Shown: positions 34,225 to 44,438, numbered from the stretch's first letter. The stretch is 64,000 bases of DNA from Candidatus Gastranaerophilales bacterium (GCA_910586855.1 CAJUJH010000004.1:62001-126000); one strand, 5' to 3'. The notes: generated from the letters alone by a model not told the origin. Translations and numbers: made by a program.

Positions 34225-35748
34225 TTATAGGTCAAATCCTGAATAAGAAAGGTTAAAACTTTTATTGCAGAGAGGAAAATCTGAAACTCCGTTATTCCTT
34301 ACTGCAAGCGCTAAACCATACCAGTTATTAAAAGATGGGTCTTTAATTTTATAACGGGTTAAATTTCCTGAATTATCGGTCATTGCTATATGAACGACTT
34401 CTCCCCTCCATCCTTCAACAACGGATATTGCAAAAGAATCTTTGCTGTTTTCCTTACTTAAGACTTCATATCCTGAATTAACAGGTTCATTTTTAAATTC
34501 TTTTAATTTTTCAAAAATCTTTCTTACCATTGAAATGGAATCAATGATTTCTTTATATCTTAATTGAAATCTTGAATTTACATCTCCTGTCCCTTCAAAT
34601 TTCTCTTTCTTAAAATTAAGTTCTTTAATCCATTTATCAGGGTAATCAAACCTGGAATCAAGGTTTACGCCTGACGCACGGGCTGCAATACCTACAAGCC
34701 CAAGTTCCTGCGCGCGCTCAGTGCTTATGGTTCCTGTTTTTTCAAGCCTTGACATAACCGTTGAATTTTTAAGCATGGTTTTAACCATCCTTGTAACGTC
34801 AGATTCAACTTTATCAAGAGTTTTAAGTGCGCGCTTAATTTTTTCTTCTTCTATATCAAAATTTACACCGCCAAGTGTTATAAGTCCTCTTCCAAATCTG
34901 CTGCCTGAAAATTCAAGCATAGTATTTATTACAAGAGTTCTTGTCGCCCCAAAAACGCTGGCACCCATTAAATATGCTATATCGCCTGAAATTGCACCTA
35001 AATCCCCTATGTGAATTGCAGCCCTCTCCATTTCAAGCGCCATCTTCCTTATTAATTGCGCTTTATTTGAAACTGAAATTCCTTTAACAGTTTCCATAAT
35101 ATTTGAATAGGCTAAGCTATAGGCTATAACACTATCTCCTGCGATTGATTCAATAAGCTGGTTTGAAGGAGCTTGCACCATAAGGTTTTCAACCCCTTTA
35201 TGCTGGTACCCTAAAGCTATTTCAAGGTGATAAACATTTTCTCCGTTGCACATAAACCTAAAATGCCCGGGTTCAATAATCCCTGCGTGGATTGGACCTA
35301 CTGCAACTTCGTGGATTTCATCTCCTTCCATCTTAAAGAACGGATAATTTGTTTTACCGTCTCCCATTTTTCTTAAAGGTTTTAACCAGGGGTGATTTAA
35401 GGGTTCAATTTTAAATTCTTCAAAAAATTCTCTTTCAAAATTATGAAATGAAGGGATTATATTTGTAAGGCACTCATAGCTTTTAATTCCCGCATGGAAA
35501 ATGGATGAAGTTATATAAAATCCGCCTTCTTTATCGCTTGCTGCAGCAGGCTTATTTTGTCCGTCATCTGCCAAAGCAACAAAAAGTTTTACCTGCCCTC
35601 TGCCCCAGTCTTTTCCAAAAAATGCAATCGGGCGCATTTTATCAATTGTGACAAGGCTTATTATTTCATTCCTTAAATCATCAATATCAAGGGTTGGGAT
35701 ATCATTTAAATTTACCTTAGTGTTATTTTTTATTTTAATCCAATTCAT
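34225..35748 (-). CDS. NuoCD/HyfG-like large subunit lacking NiFe ligands (Ehr-type)
   Basis: A 507-residue fusion of a NuoC-like domain (to about residue 120) with a NuoD/hydrogenase-large-subunit domain (GPIHAGIIEPGHFRF, LGYQHKGVE). In active group 4 hydrogenases two CxxC pairs hold the NiFe centre. Here the first site reads ESIAGDSVIAYS (about 200-211) and the C-terminus reads WYGLALAVRNNGVSDFPLCN. The only cysteines are at 93, 167 and 494, with no pair. It therefore cannot be a NiFe hydrogenase and matches the energy-converting hydrogenase-related (Ehr) group. It may reduce a quinone-like or other acceptor. Confidence 0.87.
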   Translation of the reverse strand: MNWIKIKNNTKVNLNDIPTLDIDDLRNEIISLVTIDKMRPIAFFGKDWGRGQVKLFVALADDGQNKPAAASDKEGGFYITSSIFHAGIKSYECLTNIIPSFHNFEREFFEEFKIEPLNHPWLKPLRKMGDGKTNYPFFKMEGDEIHEVAVGPIHAGIIEPGHFRFMCNGENVYHLEIALGYQHKGVENLMVQAPSNQLIESIAGDSVIAYSLAYSNIMETVKGISVSNKAQLIRKMALEMERAAIHIGDLGAISGDIAYLMGASVFGATRTLVINTMLEFSGSRFGRGLITLGGVNFDIEEEKIKRALKTLDKVESDVTRMVKTMLKNSTVMSRLEKTGTISTERAQELGLVGIAARASGVNLDSRFDYPDKWIKELNFKKEKFEGTGDVNSRFQLRYKEIIDSISMVRKIFEKLKEFKNEPVNSGYEVLSKENSKDSFAISVVEGWRGEVVHIAMTDNSGNLTRYKIKDPSFNNWYGLALAVRNNGVSDFPLCNKSFNLSYSGFDL

Positions 35749-35752
35749 GTCT

Positions 35753-37243
35753 TTATCCTAAAAACCCTGTAAGGGCTGCTTTTATAATATTATTTAAACC
35801 GCTTGGAATATAAACTCCCAATATAAATATGATTGTAAGCATTATAACCTGCGGAATATACATAGAAACCGTTATTTTGTTTCTGTTTTTTTCTATAATT
35901 TCAAGTTTTTCTTCACTTAATTTTCCAAATGTCATTTTAATTACAACACGTGCCATTCCAAAAAGGATAACCGTTAAAAGAAGAGCAAATGCGATACACA
36001 TAATGTAATGACCATTTACAAGCATTGTTTTTATGATTAAAAATTCGCTTATAAAAAGGATTGAAGTTGGGAAAGCACAAATTCCAAGCAAGCTTAAAAT
36101 CCAAAGCCAGCCCGTTTTTTTGTCTGCTTCCATTAAGCCTGTAACGTCTTTTATTTTTTTTGTTTCGTATAGCTCTAAAACATTGCCTGATGTTAGGAAA
36201 AATGAGGCTTTTGCAAGTGAGTGTCCTATTAGATGCAAGATAACTGCATAGTGAGCGATTCCTAAAAAGGCTGTTCCTATTGCAAGAATCCCCATATTTT
36301 CAATGGAAGAATAAGCGAGCATTCTTTTATAATTTTTAATATGATACATAAAAACAGCTGCTACAAAAAGGGATAAAAAGCCCATAACAACCAGCATTAA
36401 TCTGCCGTAAAAACTATCTCCTGCGGCACAGAGGACTTGAAATACTCTTAAAATAACTAAAAATGCTGAATTTAAAAGGGTTGCAGATAAAAGAGCAGAT
36501 ATTGGCGAGGGGGATTCAGAATGTGCATCCGGCAGCCAAAAATGTGCAGGAGCTAAGCCCATCTTTGTTCCAAAGCCAAAGAGGATAAATATAAAGCTTA
36601 ATTTCAGCCAGAATTTATTAAAACCGCTGAATGCTGCAGGGTCAGCCAAATGATTGCCTGAAGCTGTAATAGCACTTGCTTTAGCATTTTCTAAAAGTTC
36701 TGCAAAATTTAAGGTGTTTAAATTTTCACTTGAAATATTTAAAAATATAATACCGATAAATGCCAGCGCAATACCGATTGAACATATAAATACATACTTC
36801 CAGGCTGCTTCAATTGAATTTTTGGTTTTATTAAAATAGATAAGATAAGCGCTTGTAAGGGTTGTTCCCTCAACTAAAATCCAGGCTATGCCTAAATCCG
36901 TACTTAAGATTGCGGCGGTCATGGCTAAGACAAATGCCATAATCATTATAAAATAATGGTTTAATTTTTTGTTTGAAACATCTAAATGTTTTGAATAACC
37001 GTTATTGTAGATGGTTACCATCAAAAATACAAAGGATAAGATTATAAGAAAAATTTTATTTGTATCATCAATTGCAAAATATGCACCTCTATAAGCAGCT
37101 GATGAGTTAAATACCAGTAATGACGATATTATAAAATGCAGGATTGCGTAAATATTTAATAAAAACTTGCTAAAGCTTTTTTGCCTTACAAGGAGCATTA
37201 TAATTCCTGCAATTATCGGAAAAAGCAACATTATATTTATCAT
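35753..37243 (-). CDS. HyfF/NuoN-like antiporter subunit
   Basis: A 496-residue Mrp/complex-I-type antiporter subunit with about 13-14 membrane helices. The conserved proton-channel segment reads GLAPAHFWLPDAHSESPSPI (helix 7-8), followed by ALLSATLLN and AYSSIENMGILAIGTAFLG. It resembles HyfF of hydrogenase 4. It should translocate H+ or Na+ in response to redox changes in the peripheral arm. The stop is four bases before the large-subunit start and the ATG overlaps the HyfE-like gene end by one base. Confidence 0.87.
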   Translation of the reverse strand: MINIMLLFPIIAGIIMLLVRQKSFSKFLLNIYAILHFIISSLLVFNSSAAYRGAYFAIDDTNKIFLIILSFVFLMVTIYNNGYSKHLDVSNKKLNHYFIMIMAFVLAMTAAILSTDLGIAWILVEGTTLTSAYLIYFNKTKNSIEAAWKYVFICSIGIALAFIGIIFLNISSENLNTLNFAELLENAKASAITASGNHLADPAAFSGFNKFWLKLSFIFILFGFGTKMGLAPAHFWLPDAHSESPSPISALLSATLLNSAFLVILRVFQVLCAAGDSFYGRLMLVVMGFLSLFVAAVFMYHIKNYKRMLAYSSIENMGILAIGTAFLGIAHYAVILHLIGHSLAKASFFLTSGNVLELYETKKIKDVTGLMEADKKTGWLWILSLLGICAFPTSILFISEFLIIKTMLVNGHYIMCIAFALLLTVILFGMARVVIKMTFGKLSEEKLEIIEKNRNKITVSMYIPQVIMLTIIFILGVYIPSGLNNIIKAALTGFLG

Positions 37244-37881
37244 TATTCATAATCCTTTAATTTTGACAGATGAGACACTTCAAGGTCTTTAAATTCTTTA
37301 TTAATCTCGCGGACAAAAAGCCCCAGTATGTATACGGCGATAAATACATCTAAAAGCACGCCAAGGTTTACAAGAACGGGCATTTCACCTGCAACAGAAA
37401 GAGAAAGCAGAAATATTCCATTCTCCATTGTAATAAATTCTATGACATTTGAAACAATTTTATGCTTAATTGTAATGAGCCATAAACTAATCACGATAAT
37501 ACTTACGGCGATTCCAAAATAAAGAGGGGCAATATTTTTCATACCTGTCATACAATTTGAAATCACAAAACCTGTTAATAAAACAACACTTGAAATTACA
37601 AGACAGTAAAAATGCGGAATATTTGCTTCATCGTCTCTGTTTGCGTTGGTTTTCTTTAAAATTTTATATAAAAACCACGGTATAACTACAGCTTTTACAA
37701 TAAGGGTTTCCATTATAAGAAATGCAATATCTAAAAGCGGGGTATGTTTATATCCTAAAAGGCAGATTAAAAATAATAAAATTCCCTGTACTACAAGGAT
37801 TCTTATATGTGAAATTATCCTTGAAGTTGAAGCAAGGTATAACATTGAAAGCCCTAAAAGAATTGCAAAACCGTTTTCCAT
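37243..37881 (-). CDS. HyfE/NuoK-like membrane subunit
   Basis: A 212-residue membrane protein with about six helices. Length and position match HyfE of hydrogenase 4. The N-terminal half resembles NuoK-type proteins (AFLIMETLIVKAVVIPWFLY, where the buried E and K fit the proton path) and the C-terminus ends with a soluble helix. Start ATG at 37881; coupled by overlap to the next antiporter subunit. Confidence 0.82.
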   Translation of the reverse strand: MENGFAILLGLSMLYLASTSRIISHIRILVVQGILLFLICLLGYKHTPLLDIAFLIMETLIVKAVVIPWFLYKILKKTNANRDDEANIPHFYCLVISSVVLLTGFVISNCMTGMKNIAPLYFGIAVSIIVISLWLITIKHKIVSNVIEFITMENGIFLLSLSVAGEMPVLVNLGVLLDVFIAVYILGLFVREINKEFKDLEVSHLSKLKDYE

Positions 37882-37890
37882 TTAAATCCT

Positions 37891-38811
37891 TTAACCTCCA
37901 AATACCTTTGCACCTACAAGTGACATTACAATTAATGCAAAAGAGCTCATAATGAATATAAATTCAAATATATGAGACATTCTGATTCTTGCCATACTTG
38001 ATTCTGCCGTTCCTATGATTATTGAAACCAAAAATATTGTAATTAAATAATACAAGGCATAAAGAGGTGAACCAGTCGGGATTATTATTTTTGCAATTAA
38101 AGATGTTATTAAAAGCATTTTAATGCCTGAAGCCCAGGTGATAAGTGCTAAATCAAACCCTGAATTATCTAAAATCATAACTTCATGAATCATTGTAAGT
38201 TCTAAATGCGTTGCAGGGTCATCAACGGGAACTCTGCAGCCTTCTATTAAAACCATTAAAAATAGTGCAAGTACTGCAAAAATAATTATTAAAACACCGT
38301 AACTGCCTGCATTTGTCGTTATTTTGGATAACGATTCAAATGTGTAGTTTCCGCTTAATGCCATAATTGAGCCGAGTATTATAAAAAATGCGGGTTCCAC
38401 AATTGATGTAAAACAAGCTTCCCTTGATGTTCCCATCCCTTCAAAACTTGAACCCGTATCCATAGCGCCTATACAGTTAAAGAATTTACCTAATGCAAGA
38501 AGATATGCAAAAACAATGAGCCCTGCCGGGATATTTATTATTGCGGTTCCTGAAATTAAAGGGACAAAAACCGCTGCAATTATTATTGCTGCAAATGAAA
38601 TCAGGGGTGTAAGCCTAAAGATAGTTGATGTTGTATTGCTTATTACAAAATCTTTTTTAATAAGTTTTATAAAATCATATAAAGGTTGAAAAACGCTTGC
38701 ACCGTATCTTCCGCCCCAAAAGGCTTTGGTTTTTTTAATTATGCCTATCATCAAGAAAGGCAAAAATAAGACTGTGAGCAGATTTAAAATTATTATGAGA
38801 AAAATCATCAT
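37891..38811 (-). CDS. HyfC/NuoH-like membrane subunit
   Basis: A 306-residue membrane subunit that links the peripheral arm to the ion-pumping arm. The conserved loop GCRVPVDDPATHLELTMIHE carries the acidic residues shared by HyfC, HycD and NuoH, and the N-terminus has KAFWGGRYGASVFQPLYD. About eight membrane helices. Its start overlaps the end of the HyfB-like gene by four bases (ATGA type), and the HyfE-like gene follows nine bases on. Confidence 0.88.
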   Translation of the reverse strand: MMIFLIIILNLLTVLFLPFLMIGIIKKTKAFWGGRYGASVFQPLYDFIKLIKKDFVISNTTSTIFRLTPLISFAAIIIAAVFVPLISGTAIINIPAGLIVFAYLLALGKFFNCIGAMDTGSSFEGMGTSREACFTSIVEPAFFIILGSIMALSGNYTFESLSKITTNAGSYGVLIIIFAVLALFLMVLIEGCRVPVDDPATHLELTMIHEVMILDNSGFDLALITWASGIKMLLITSLIAKIIIPTGSPLYALYYLITIFLVSIIIGTAESSMARIRMSHIFEFIFIMSSFALIVMSLVGAKVFGG

Positions 38812-40724
38812 ATTAAAAGCCCTCCGATGATTGAAATAAGAAGGAAAATTAACCCGTATTTAAGATATGTTTGAAGGTTGCCGTTTTGCAGTTTTTCAAA
38901 TTTTGTTAAAAACCATTCATCAAATTTTAACAAAGGATTAATTACGTAAGCTTCTTCTATATCTTCAATTTTCATACTGAAATGAGCGGATTTTGGGAAA
39001 AGCTTTTTAGGTTTTTCAACATCATATACCTTTTTAAACAGTGGTTTTAGCATTGATAAAAACGGGCTCACGTAGGATGAACCTGTATATTGGGCTCTTT
39101 TAAGTTCTTTATCATACCCGCATCCCCAGGTGGGTGCAGATTCTATCTTTTTGTTTAATTTGTATCTGACAGCTGCAAGTAAAGCAGTAAGTATAATAAG
39201 AACAGCTGATACTAATGATACGATTTGCAGAATATTTAACGGTTCTTCAACACTTTGTATTTCATTTAGACCGTTTGTTAATAATTCAACAGGGGTGATT
39301 AAAACTTCAAACATAAACCCCGGGAAAAGCCCTACAGATAATGCGAAAACAGCTAAAATCCCCATCGGCATAATTATTGAGTGCGGAGATTCATCTTTAA
39401 CATTTTCAGCGTATTTGCTTCTTTGGTGCCCTAAAAATGTTATACTGAAAGCTTTTGTAAAGCATAAAAGCGCCATTGTACCAACGAGTGCAAGCCCTGC
39501 AAATGCGAATATCAAAATAAGAAAATTAAAGAAACTATTTATGGATAAGCCCTTTAATATTCCAAAATATATTAAAAATTCGCCGATAAAACCGTTAAAT
39601 GGTGGAAGGGCGCAGATTGCAATACATCCTGTTAAAAATAAAATCCCTGTTTTTGGCATTTTTTTAATTAATCCGCCCAAGAGTTCCATATTTTTTGTAT
39701 GAGATTTTAAATAAACTGCCCCTGCACCAAAGAACAAAAGGTTTTTAAAAATTGAATGGTTTAAGATATGAAAAATGGCGCCTATAAATCCTAAAAATGC
39801 AACCATAGGGTGGTTATAGACAAGCCCTAACATTCCAACGCCGATACCTATACCTATTATCCCGATATTTTCAATGGAAGAATAGGCGAGCATTTTTTTA
39901 ATATCAGACTGCCCAACTGCGTATAATATGCCGTAAAGGGCTGAAATAACCGCAATAATCAAAACAAAGTAGGCAATAAATTTTGTAACACCGCCTGAAA
40001 GCATTAATATTCTTAAGATTCCATAGATTCCTGTTTTTATCATAACGCCTGACATAATAGCGCTAATGTGGCTCGGGGCTATGGGGTGTGCTTCAGGAAG
40101 CCAGTTATGGAAAGGTACAAAACCTGCCTTTATACCAAAACCCACAAAGAAAAGAATAAAAATAATATCGGCTAAAGCTTCATTATTCTTTAAAACAAGA
40201 CTGAAAGATTCAAAATTATAGCCTCCTGTTTTAATTGAGAGTATAGCAAACGGGATAATTAAAAATAACACTGAAATGTGCATAAAAATAAGGTATTTTA
40301 TCCCAGCGTTTAATACTTCCTTTTCTTCATTTTCAAAAATACATAAGAAAAATGATGAAAGTGACATAATTTCCCAGATTACAAGGAAAAATAAAGCATT
40401 CTGGCAGGTCACAACTCCAAGCATTGAAAGAATTAAAGCTGTGTAGAAAAGATAATGCGAATTAATGCTCTTACCTTTTTCAATATATGGTTTTAAATAT
40501 CCTTTAGAATATATTAATCCTAAGATTCCCATAATTAAAATTATTATTATAAAAAACGCACTTAATGGGTCAATTACAAAATTTATATTATTAAAAATGC
40601 TTTCTTTGCCAAGATTTATTGTTTTTGTGACGGAATAGCCTGTAAATAATACTTTAATAGCTGTTGGCAGAGTCCAAAAAGCCGCCAAGATAACTATTAA
40701 TATGCTCATAAAATAAAAAATCAT
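38808..40724 (-). CDS. HyfB/NuoL-like antiporter subunit
   Basis: First gene of the membrane-complex operon, 638 residues, about 15 or more helices. The channel motif GFVPFHNWLPEAHPIAPSHI and the later AYSSIENIGIIGIGIGVGML are typical of HyfB/HycC. The C-terminal soluble part has APTWGCGYD, seen in HycC-like subunits. With the HyfF-like subunit it gives at least two ion-translocating modules. No HyfA or HyfD counterpart is encoded here. A likely promoter lies in 40725-40801, divergent from a TPR gene. Confidence 0.88.
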   Translation of the reverse strand: MIFYFMSILIVILAAFWTLPTAIKVLFTGYSVTKTINLGKESIFNNINFVIDPLSAFFIIIILIMGILGLIYSKGYLKPYIEKGKSINSHYLFYTALILSMLGVVTCQNALFFLVIWEIMSLSSFFLCIFENEEKEVLNAGIKYLIFMHISVLFLIIPFAILSIKTGGYNFESFSLVLKNNEALADIIFILFFVGFGIKAGFVPFHNWLPEAHPIAPSHISAIMSGVMIKTGIYGILRILMLSGGVTKFIAYFVLIIAVISALYGILYAVGQSDIKKMLAYSSIENIGIIGIGIGVGMLGLVYNHPMVAFLGFIGAIFHILNHSIFKNLLFFGAGAVYLKSHTKNMELLGGLIKKMPKTGILFLTGCIAICALPPFNGFIGEFLIYFGILKGLSINSFFNFLILIFAFAGLALVGTMALLCFTKAFSITFLGHQRSKYAENVKDESPHSIIMPMGILAVFALSVGLFPGFMFEVLITPVELLTNGLNEIQSVEEPLNILQIVSLVSAVLIILTALLAAVRYKLNKKIESAPTWGCGYDKELKRAQYTGSSYVSPFLSMLKPLFKKVYDVEKPKKLFPKSAHFSMKIEDIEEAYVINPLLKFDEWFLTKFEKLQNGNLQTYLKYGLIFLLISIIGGLLI

Positions 40725-40801
40725 TCTCTCTTTATTCCAAATTGTTAATGCATATTTTCTCTATAGTTATTTTATAATAAAAGTAAAAAAAGGGATAAAT
40801 T

Positions 40802-41284
40802 ATGGAAGAAAATTATAAAACATATCTTGATAACGGTATTTATGATATTCAAGATGGCAAATATATTTGCGCTATTGATAATATTAATAAATCGCTGGAG
40901 CTTAAAAATGATTGGGAGATTCCTTATTTTTACAGGGCTGTGGCTAATCAAGCACTTAAACAGTATGATGAAGCTATGATTGATTATACAAAAGCGCTGC
41001 TATTAAATGATAAAATGACGGATGCCTATTATAACAGGGCATATATTACTTTATCAAGAAAAGATATTGAAAATCCTGATATAGAAGGGGCAGTGAAAGA
41101 TTTAGAAAAAGCGCTTGAATTGGATGGAAATTTTATAGACGCGCTTTATGCTATGGCTGCAGCCCAAAAAAAGCTTGAACATTATGATACAGCTATTGAA
41201 TATTTAGACAGACTTCTTAAGCTTGAACCGGATGCTGTGAATGCCAAGGCTCTTAAAAAGTTAATTTTACAAAAATATATGTAA
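40802..41284 (+). CDS. TPR-repeat protein
   Basis: A 160-residue protein of three to four tetratricopeptide repeats (NDWEIPYFYRAVANQAL, DAYYNRAYITLSRKD, DALYAMAAAQKKLEHYDTAI), a scaffold for protein contacts. No signal peptide, so cytoplasmic. AAAAGGG precedes the ATG. Divergent from the membrane-complex operon, which might hint at an assembly role, but there is no direct evidence. Confidence 0.85.
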   Translation: MEENYKTYLDNGIYDIQDGKYICAIDNINKSLELKNDWEIPYFYRAVANQALKQYDEAMIDYTKALLLNDKMTDAYYNRAYITLSRKDIENPDIEGAVKDLEKALELDGNFIDALYAMAAAQKKLEHYDTAIEYLDRLLKLEPDAVNAKALKKLILQKYM

Positions 41285-41382
41285 TTGCTTTTATGGTATT
41301 GTGGCTGATATGAGGTAGAAACCGTACATCTATTATTTTTTTATCATATAATAACCATAGTGCGTAAGATACAGGATGAAAT

Positions 41383-42657
41383 ATGATAAAAAGATATTCA
41401 AGAGATGAAATTTCAAAAATATGGGAATTGGAAAATAAATTTTCGTATTATTTGAAGGTTGAACTTGCTGTGGTTGAAGCTTATTATAAAATGGGCGAAA
41501 TACCTGGTAATGCTTATAATCATATTTTAAATACTGCAAGTTTTGATGTAGTGCGGATTGATGAAATTGAAAAAACCGTAAATCATGATGTTATTGCTTT
41601 TTTAACCTGTGTTAATGAATATGTGGGAGATGAATTTTCAGGATATATTCATAAAGGGCTTACAAGTTCTGATGTAATTGATACTGCTTTTGCGCTTCAA
41701 ATTAAAGATGCAAGCGAAATAATTTTGAAGGATTTAGATAATATTTTAAATACGATTAAAACCCTTGCCGTAAAACATAAAAATACTATGTGTATCGGGC
41801 GTTCGCACGGTATAGGGGCTGAAGTTATAACCTTCGGGTTTAAACTTTTAAACTGGTATGATATGTTTGAAAGGGCAAAAAAGCGTTTAGAATATGCGCT
41901 TTTGGATATTTTAAGAGGGCAGATTTCAGGACCTGTCGGGACTTATTCAAATATTGACCCGAAAATTGAAGAATTAACTTGTGAAATTTTAGGATTAAAA
42001 CCTGCTAAAATTTCAACCCAGATAATTGCCCGCGATGTGCACAGCGCGTATATTTCAGCACTTTCAATATTGGGAAGTGTTATAGAAAATGCAGCCGTTG
42101 AAATCCGTCATCTTCAAAGATGGGAAGTGGCAGAGGTGGAAGAAGGATTTAAAAAAGGGCAAAAAGGCTCATCTGCCATGCCGCATAAGAAAAACCCCAT
42201 TGCAAGCGAAAATTTATCAGGATTAGCAAGGGTTTTAAGGGGTAACAGTGTTGCTGCTATGGAAAATATAACCCTCTGGCATGAAAGAGATATTTCTCAT
42301 TCCAGTGTTGAGAGGATTATTTTCCCTGATTCCACGATACTTGCAGATTATATGCTGAACCGCCTGAATAATACAATAGAAAATCTTGTTGTAAAACCAG
42401 ATAATATGATAAAAAATATCGGGAAATACGGCGATATAATATTTTCACAAAGCTGTCTTTTAAAGCTTGTTGAAAAAGGTATGACACGCGAAGCGGCTTA
42501 TGAAATTACCCAAAAAGAGGCACTGGATGCTTTTAATAATGACGGCAATTTTAAAGAAAATATGCGCCGTCACTTAAACGATGATGAAATTCAAGACTGT
42601 TTCAATTACCAAAAATATCTTAAAAATATTGATAAGATTTTTGAAAGATTTGAATAG
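41383..42657 (+). CDS. purB: Adenylosuccinate lyase
   Basis: A 424-residue member of the fumarase/aspartase superfamily, acting twice in purine synthesis (SAICAR to AICAR and adenylosuccinate to AMP, each releasing fumarate). The signature loop is KGSSAMPHKKNP, carrying the catalytic serine. The substrate-binding SSDVIDTA and RSHGIGAE (catalytic His) segments are also present. Length is that of the short bacterial type. Monocistronic by position; no purine riboswitch is visible in the 98 bp upstream. Confidence 0.95.
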   Translation: MIKRYSRDEISKIWELENKFSYYLKVELAVVEAYYKMGEIPGNAYNHILNTASFDVVRIDEIEKTVNHDVIAFLTCVNEYVGDEFSGYIHKGLTSSDVIDTAFALQIKDASEIILKDLDNILNTIKTLAVKHKNTMCIGRSHGIGAEVITFGFKLLNWYDMFERAKKRLEYALLDILRGQISGPVGTYSNIDPKIEELTCEILGLKPAKISTQIIARDVHSAYISALSILGSVIENAAVEIRHLQRWEVAEVEEGFKKGQKGSSAMPHKKNPIASENLSGLARVLRGNSVAAMENITLWHERDISHSSVERIIFPDSTILADYMLNRLNNTIENLVVKPDNMIKNIGKYGDIIFSQSCLLKLVEKGMTREAAYEITQKEALDAFNNDGNFKENMRRHLNDDEIQDCFNYQKYLKNIDKIFERFE

Positions 42658-42680
42658 AAATATAGACTAATTTTTATCTG

Positions 42681-44438
42681 CTAATTTCCTGCAGGTTTTT
42701 TGAAACGTGCTTTAATTTCATTTTCAGTTTCTTTTATACCTCTTGGGTCTTTGGTTGCCTTATAAAGCTTTAATTTTGTTTCATAAAGGCTTCTTTCATC
42801 AGGGTATTTCATAATGCCCTCAGTCAAAATTTTAATAGCTGTTGCTGTATTTTTCTTATCATAGTAAATTGTCGAAAAATCAAGATAATCCTGAACAGTT
42901 TTTGGTTTTAAGCTTGCAATAGCGTTTATTTCTTTGCTGTAGGCATTATTATTTCCGACACTTTTGTAGGCTTGTGCCAGATTATAAAGATACATCGCAC
43001 GATTTGGGTCTAAGCTTACTGCCCTTTTAAACATAGCAACAGCTTTTTCTGTGTCAAAATTTTTATATTCAATCAGCCCGAAATAATTATAAATATCAGC
43101 CTCTAAAGTGAACTCTAAATCGAGTTCAAGCGCTTTTCTGAAAGCATTTTCAGCAGATGCCAAATCTTCTTCCTGATAGTAAATTTTACCAAGTTCAAAA
43201 TAATAATTAGGGTTTTCGGTTTGTTTTATGGCATCCAGTAAATATCCTTTAGCTTCAAGAAAATTGGCGTTTGCAATGCAGATTTTAGCTAAATAATAGA
43301 GCATATCCGGGTTTTTACCGCCATTTTTAATTGCAATAGAAGCTCTTCTCAAAACTTTAATTGCATCAGATAAATTTCCTTCTTCAACATAGCTTATTCC
43401 TAAGCCCATTAAAGCTTCATAGAAATTGCCGTCAATTAAAACCGCATTTTTAAAGTTTTTATTTGCAAGGTCAAACTTTTTATTTTCAAGGTAATAGTTT
43501 CCAAGTTCTAAATAAGCGTATTTACTGTTTGGGTTAACAGAAAGCGCCTGTTTTAGATATTTTTCCCTTTGTTTATTTGTATTCTTTTGATATAGTGCAC
43601 CTTTCAGGGCTTCAAGTTTAGCTAAATTAATGTAGGTTAAATTGAAATTAGGGTCAATCTTTTTAGCTTTCATTAATGCTTTTCTAGCTTCTTCAACCTT
43701 ATTTTGTTTCATATAGCAAAGAGCAAGGTTGTTATAAACCGCTGTGCTTTTAGGTTCCAGCTCAAGTGCTTTGTTGAAATATGTAACTGCATTATTGCAA
43801 TCTGCTGAATAGTAATATTCTAAGCCTTTGGTGTTATAGTAATCAAAATCATACTTTGGAAGAGTTGTAATGTTTAAATTCTTTGCCCAGATTGATTTTA
43901 ATAATGAATTATCAAGCATTAAGGCTTTGTTGAAATATGCTTTTGCAAGTTTTAAATTGTTTTGTTTATAATAAATTTTTGTCTTTAATAAAAGCCCGTT
44001 TGTGCTGTTTGGGTTAACATTCAGCATAAAACCCGCATATTGAAGTGCCTTATTGTAATTGCCCGCATCAAAATACATATTTGCCATATCAAGGTAATCG
44101 TCTTCTGTAGAATCATCATATGTATAAGATGGTGCAACGTTGATTTTTTCAATGTTTTTACTGAGTTCGTAGGATTTTTGCAGGTGTTCTGCAGATTTTT
44201 GCATTTTATTTAAATTTTTATAGCAGACGCCTAAATAATAATGTCCGTCTGAATCATTAGGATTGCTTTTTGTATAACCTTCAAAGAATTTTGCAGCTTC
44301 ATCATATTTTTGCATATTTATAAGGTTTATGCCGCTCTCAAGGTTCCAAATAGGGCTTGCTTGTATCTGATTTGCACTTTGGTATGTAATAAAAAGTGCT
44401 AAACAAAGTATTATAATTTTATTTTTCATCTTCTTCAT
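42681..44438 (-). CDS. Exported multi-TPR protein
   Basis: A 585-residue protein with a signal peptide (M-K-K-M-K-N-K-I then a hydrophobic core ending I-Q-A-S) and about a dozen TPR units, for example DGHYYLGVCYKNLNKMQKSA and TAVYNNLALCYMKQNKVEEA. The repeat superhelix should act outside the cytoplasmic membrane or be membrane-anchored. It overlaps tmk by four bases and is probably co-transcribed; the functional link, if any, is unclear. Confidence 0.87.
   Translation of the reverse strand: MKKMKNKIIILCLALFITYQSANQIQASPIWNLESGINLINMQKYDEAAKFFEGYTKSNPNDSDGHYYLGVCYKNLNKMQKSAEHLQKSYELSKNIEKINVAPSYTYDDSTEDDYLDMANMYFDAGNYNKALQYAGFMLNVNPNSTNGLLLKTKIYYKQNNLKLAKAYFNKALMLDNSLLKSIWAKNLNITTLPKYDFDYYNTKGLEYYYSADCNNAVTYFNKALELEPKSTAVYNNLALCYMKQNKVEEARKALMKAKKIDPNFNLTYINLAKLEALKGALYQKNTNKQREKYLKQALSVNPNSKYAYLELGNYYLENKKFDLANKNFKNAVLIDGNFYEALMGLGISYVEEGNLSDAIKVLRRASIAIKNGGKNPDMLYYLAKICIANANFLEAKGYLLDAIKQTENPNYYFELGKIYYQEEDLASAENAFRKALELDLEFTLEADIYNYFGLIEYKNFDTEKAVAMFKRAVSLDPNRAMYLYNLAQAYKSVGNNNAYSKEINAIASLKPKTVQDYLDFSTIYYDKKNTATAIKILTEGIMKYPDERSLYETKLKLYKATKDPRGIKETENEIKARFKKPAGN

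Noticed and set aside
34225..35748. Functional NiFe hydrogenase large subunit
   Set aside because: No CxxC pairs anywhere in the protein; only three single cysteines.
39130..39702. 190-residue plus-strand ORF opposite the HyfB-like gene
   Set aside because: Antisense shadow; the minus strand carries conserved antiporter motifs.
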